Source: Propionivibrio dicarboxylicus
GTDB taxonomy: Bacteria > Pseudomonadota > Gammaproteobacteria > Burkholderiales > Rhodocyclaceae
Assembly (NCBI RefSeq): GCF_900099695.1
Contig: NZ_FNCY01000001.1
Coordinates: 674,250-738,249 of the forward strand
Reading direction: 5' to 3'
Length of the DNA: 64,000 bases
The position numbers were made by a program, and so were the translations under genes. Within the stretch, counting starts at the first letter, position 1. Each line of letters begins with the position of its first letter. Below the pieces are notes generated by a model, which was not told the DNA's origin, did no database searches, and worked only from the letters and a program-made list of their open reading frames with translations. Below are positions 63,450-64,000 of this stretch, piece by piece.

Positions 63450-64000
63450 ATGGCTAAGGCAAAATTTGAACGTACGAAGCCGCACGTGAATGTCGGCACG
63501 ATTGGTCACGTTGACCATGGTAAGACGACGCTGACGGCGGCGATCACGACGATCTTGTCGAAGAAGTTTGGTGGTGAGGCGAAGGCCTACGACCAGATTG
63601 ACGCGGCGCCGGAAGAGAAGGCACGCGGCATTACGATCAACACGGCGCACGTGGAATACGAGACGGCGACGCGTCACTACGCGCACGTTGACTGCCCGGG
63701 CCACGCTGACTACATCAAGAACATGATTACGGGTGCTGCGCAGATGGACGGCGCGATCCTGGTGGTGTCGGCGGCCGACGGTCCGATGCCGCAAACGCGT
63801 GAGCACATTCTGCTGGCGCGTCAGGTGGGTGTTCCGTACATCATCGTGTTCATGAACAAGTGCGACATGGTTGATGATGCTGAGCTGCTCGAGCTGGTTG
63901 AAATGGAAGTTCGCGAGCTGCTGTCGAAGTACGAATTCCCTGGCGACGACATTCCTATCGTCAAGGGCTCGGCGCTGAAGGCGCTGGAAGGCGACACGAG
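63450..64000 (+). CDS. tuf: Elongation factor Tu (3' end outside window)
   Basis: The first 183 codons of EF-Tu are present: [18 protein letters not shown] (P-loop), the switch region with [25 protein letters not shown] (G3) and MNKCDMVDD (G4). It delivers aminoacyl-tRNA to the ribosome. It ends the tRNA-Tyr/Gly/Thr-tuf unit, the common proteobacterial arrangement that leads into secE-nusG. Confidence 0.98.
   Translation, partial: MAKAKFERTKPHVNVGTIGHVDHGKTTLTAAITTILSKKFGGEAKAYDQIDAAPEEKARGITINTAHVEYETATRHYAHVDCPGHADYIKNMITGAAQMDGAILVVSAADGPMPQTREHILLARQVGVPYIIVFMNKCDMVDDAELLELVEMEVRELLSKYEFPGDDIPIVKGSALKALEGDT

Overview
The window is GC-rich, densely coded bacterial chromosome with no phage, insertion sequence or CRISPR array that I can see. 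Gene content points to a betaproteobacterium, probably Rhodocyclales-like: a pyrR-pyrB-pyrC' operon, type IV pilus pilT/pilU and Pil-Chp genes, hemL-thiD next to pilG, and a tRNA-Tyr/Gly/Thr cluster leading into tuf. Two ferredoxin-linked 2-oxoacid oxidoreductase operons and a selenium-type molybdenum hydroxylase cluster suggest a facultative or strict anaerobic lifestyle. The genus is an inference; the 16S gene is not here.

Left part (1-25.6 kb). A divergent cluster (1-6.9 kb) encodes an SsnA-type aminohydrolase (cut by the window edge), a fused iron-sulfur/molybdenum xanthine-dehydrogenase-like enzyme, a short YgfK-like Fe-S protein and a hydantoinase. This is the gene set known for selenium-dependent molybdenum hydroxylases. 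A small 2[4Fe-4S] ferredoxin follows. On the minus strand lie a giant NifJ-type 2-oxoacid:ferredoxin oxidoreductase coupled to an NfnB-NfnA fusion (7.5-15.3 kb), and a four-gene POR operon whose last subunit is fused to a GltD-like FAD/NAD(P) module (18.6-23.1 kb). Both operons carry a matching two-part DNA element upstream, so they are probably co-regulated. Between them sits an AT-richer three-gene cassette (15.8-18.2 kb): a CesT-type type III secretion chaperone, a 529-residue protein with a HELTH zinc-protease motif, and a small unknown protein. This is the most unusual feature of the window. pilU and pilT follow.

Middle (25.6-46.6 kb). yggS-proC-yggT-yggU-TSUP permease run on the plus strand, then an AcrR-type repressor with an almost textbook AcrR operator but no efflux genes beside it. 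A chemoreceptor follows. The minus-strand operon yqgE-ruvX-pyrR-pyrB-pyrC'-nupC handles pyrimidine synthesis and uptake; its PyrC' has lost the catalytic metal-binding histidines. A DNA photolyase overlaps tail to tail with the Pil-Chp kinase gene. The pilG-pilH-pilI-pilL operon lacks pilJ. thiD and hemL are divergent from it.

Right part (46.6-64 kb). A CorA-like transporter with an altered GMN motif is followed by a long minus-strand run, uppP-esterase-RNase II-like-tonB-aroE-mtgA. Then come an acetate transporter of the SatP family, a LysE/RhtB exporter, an atypical ATP-type phosphofructokinase, small envelope proteins, and a thioredoxin-like/hybrid histidine kinase/secreted protein/LuxR regulator signalling cluster. 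A membrane methyltransferase, three tRNAs and the start of tuf close the window.
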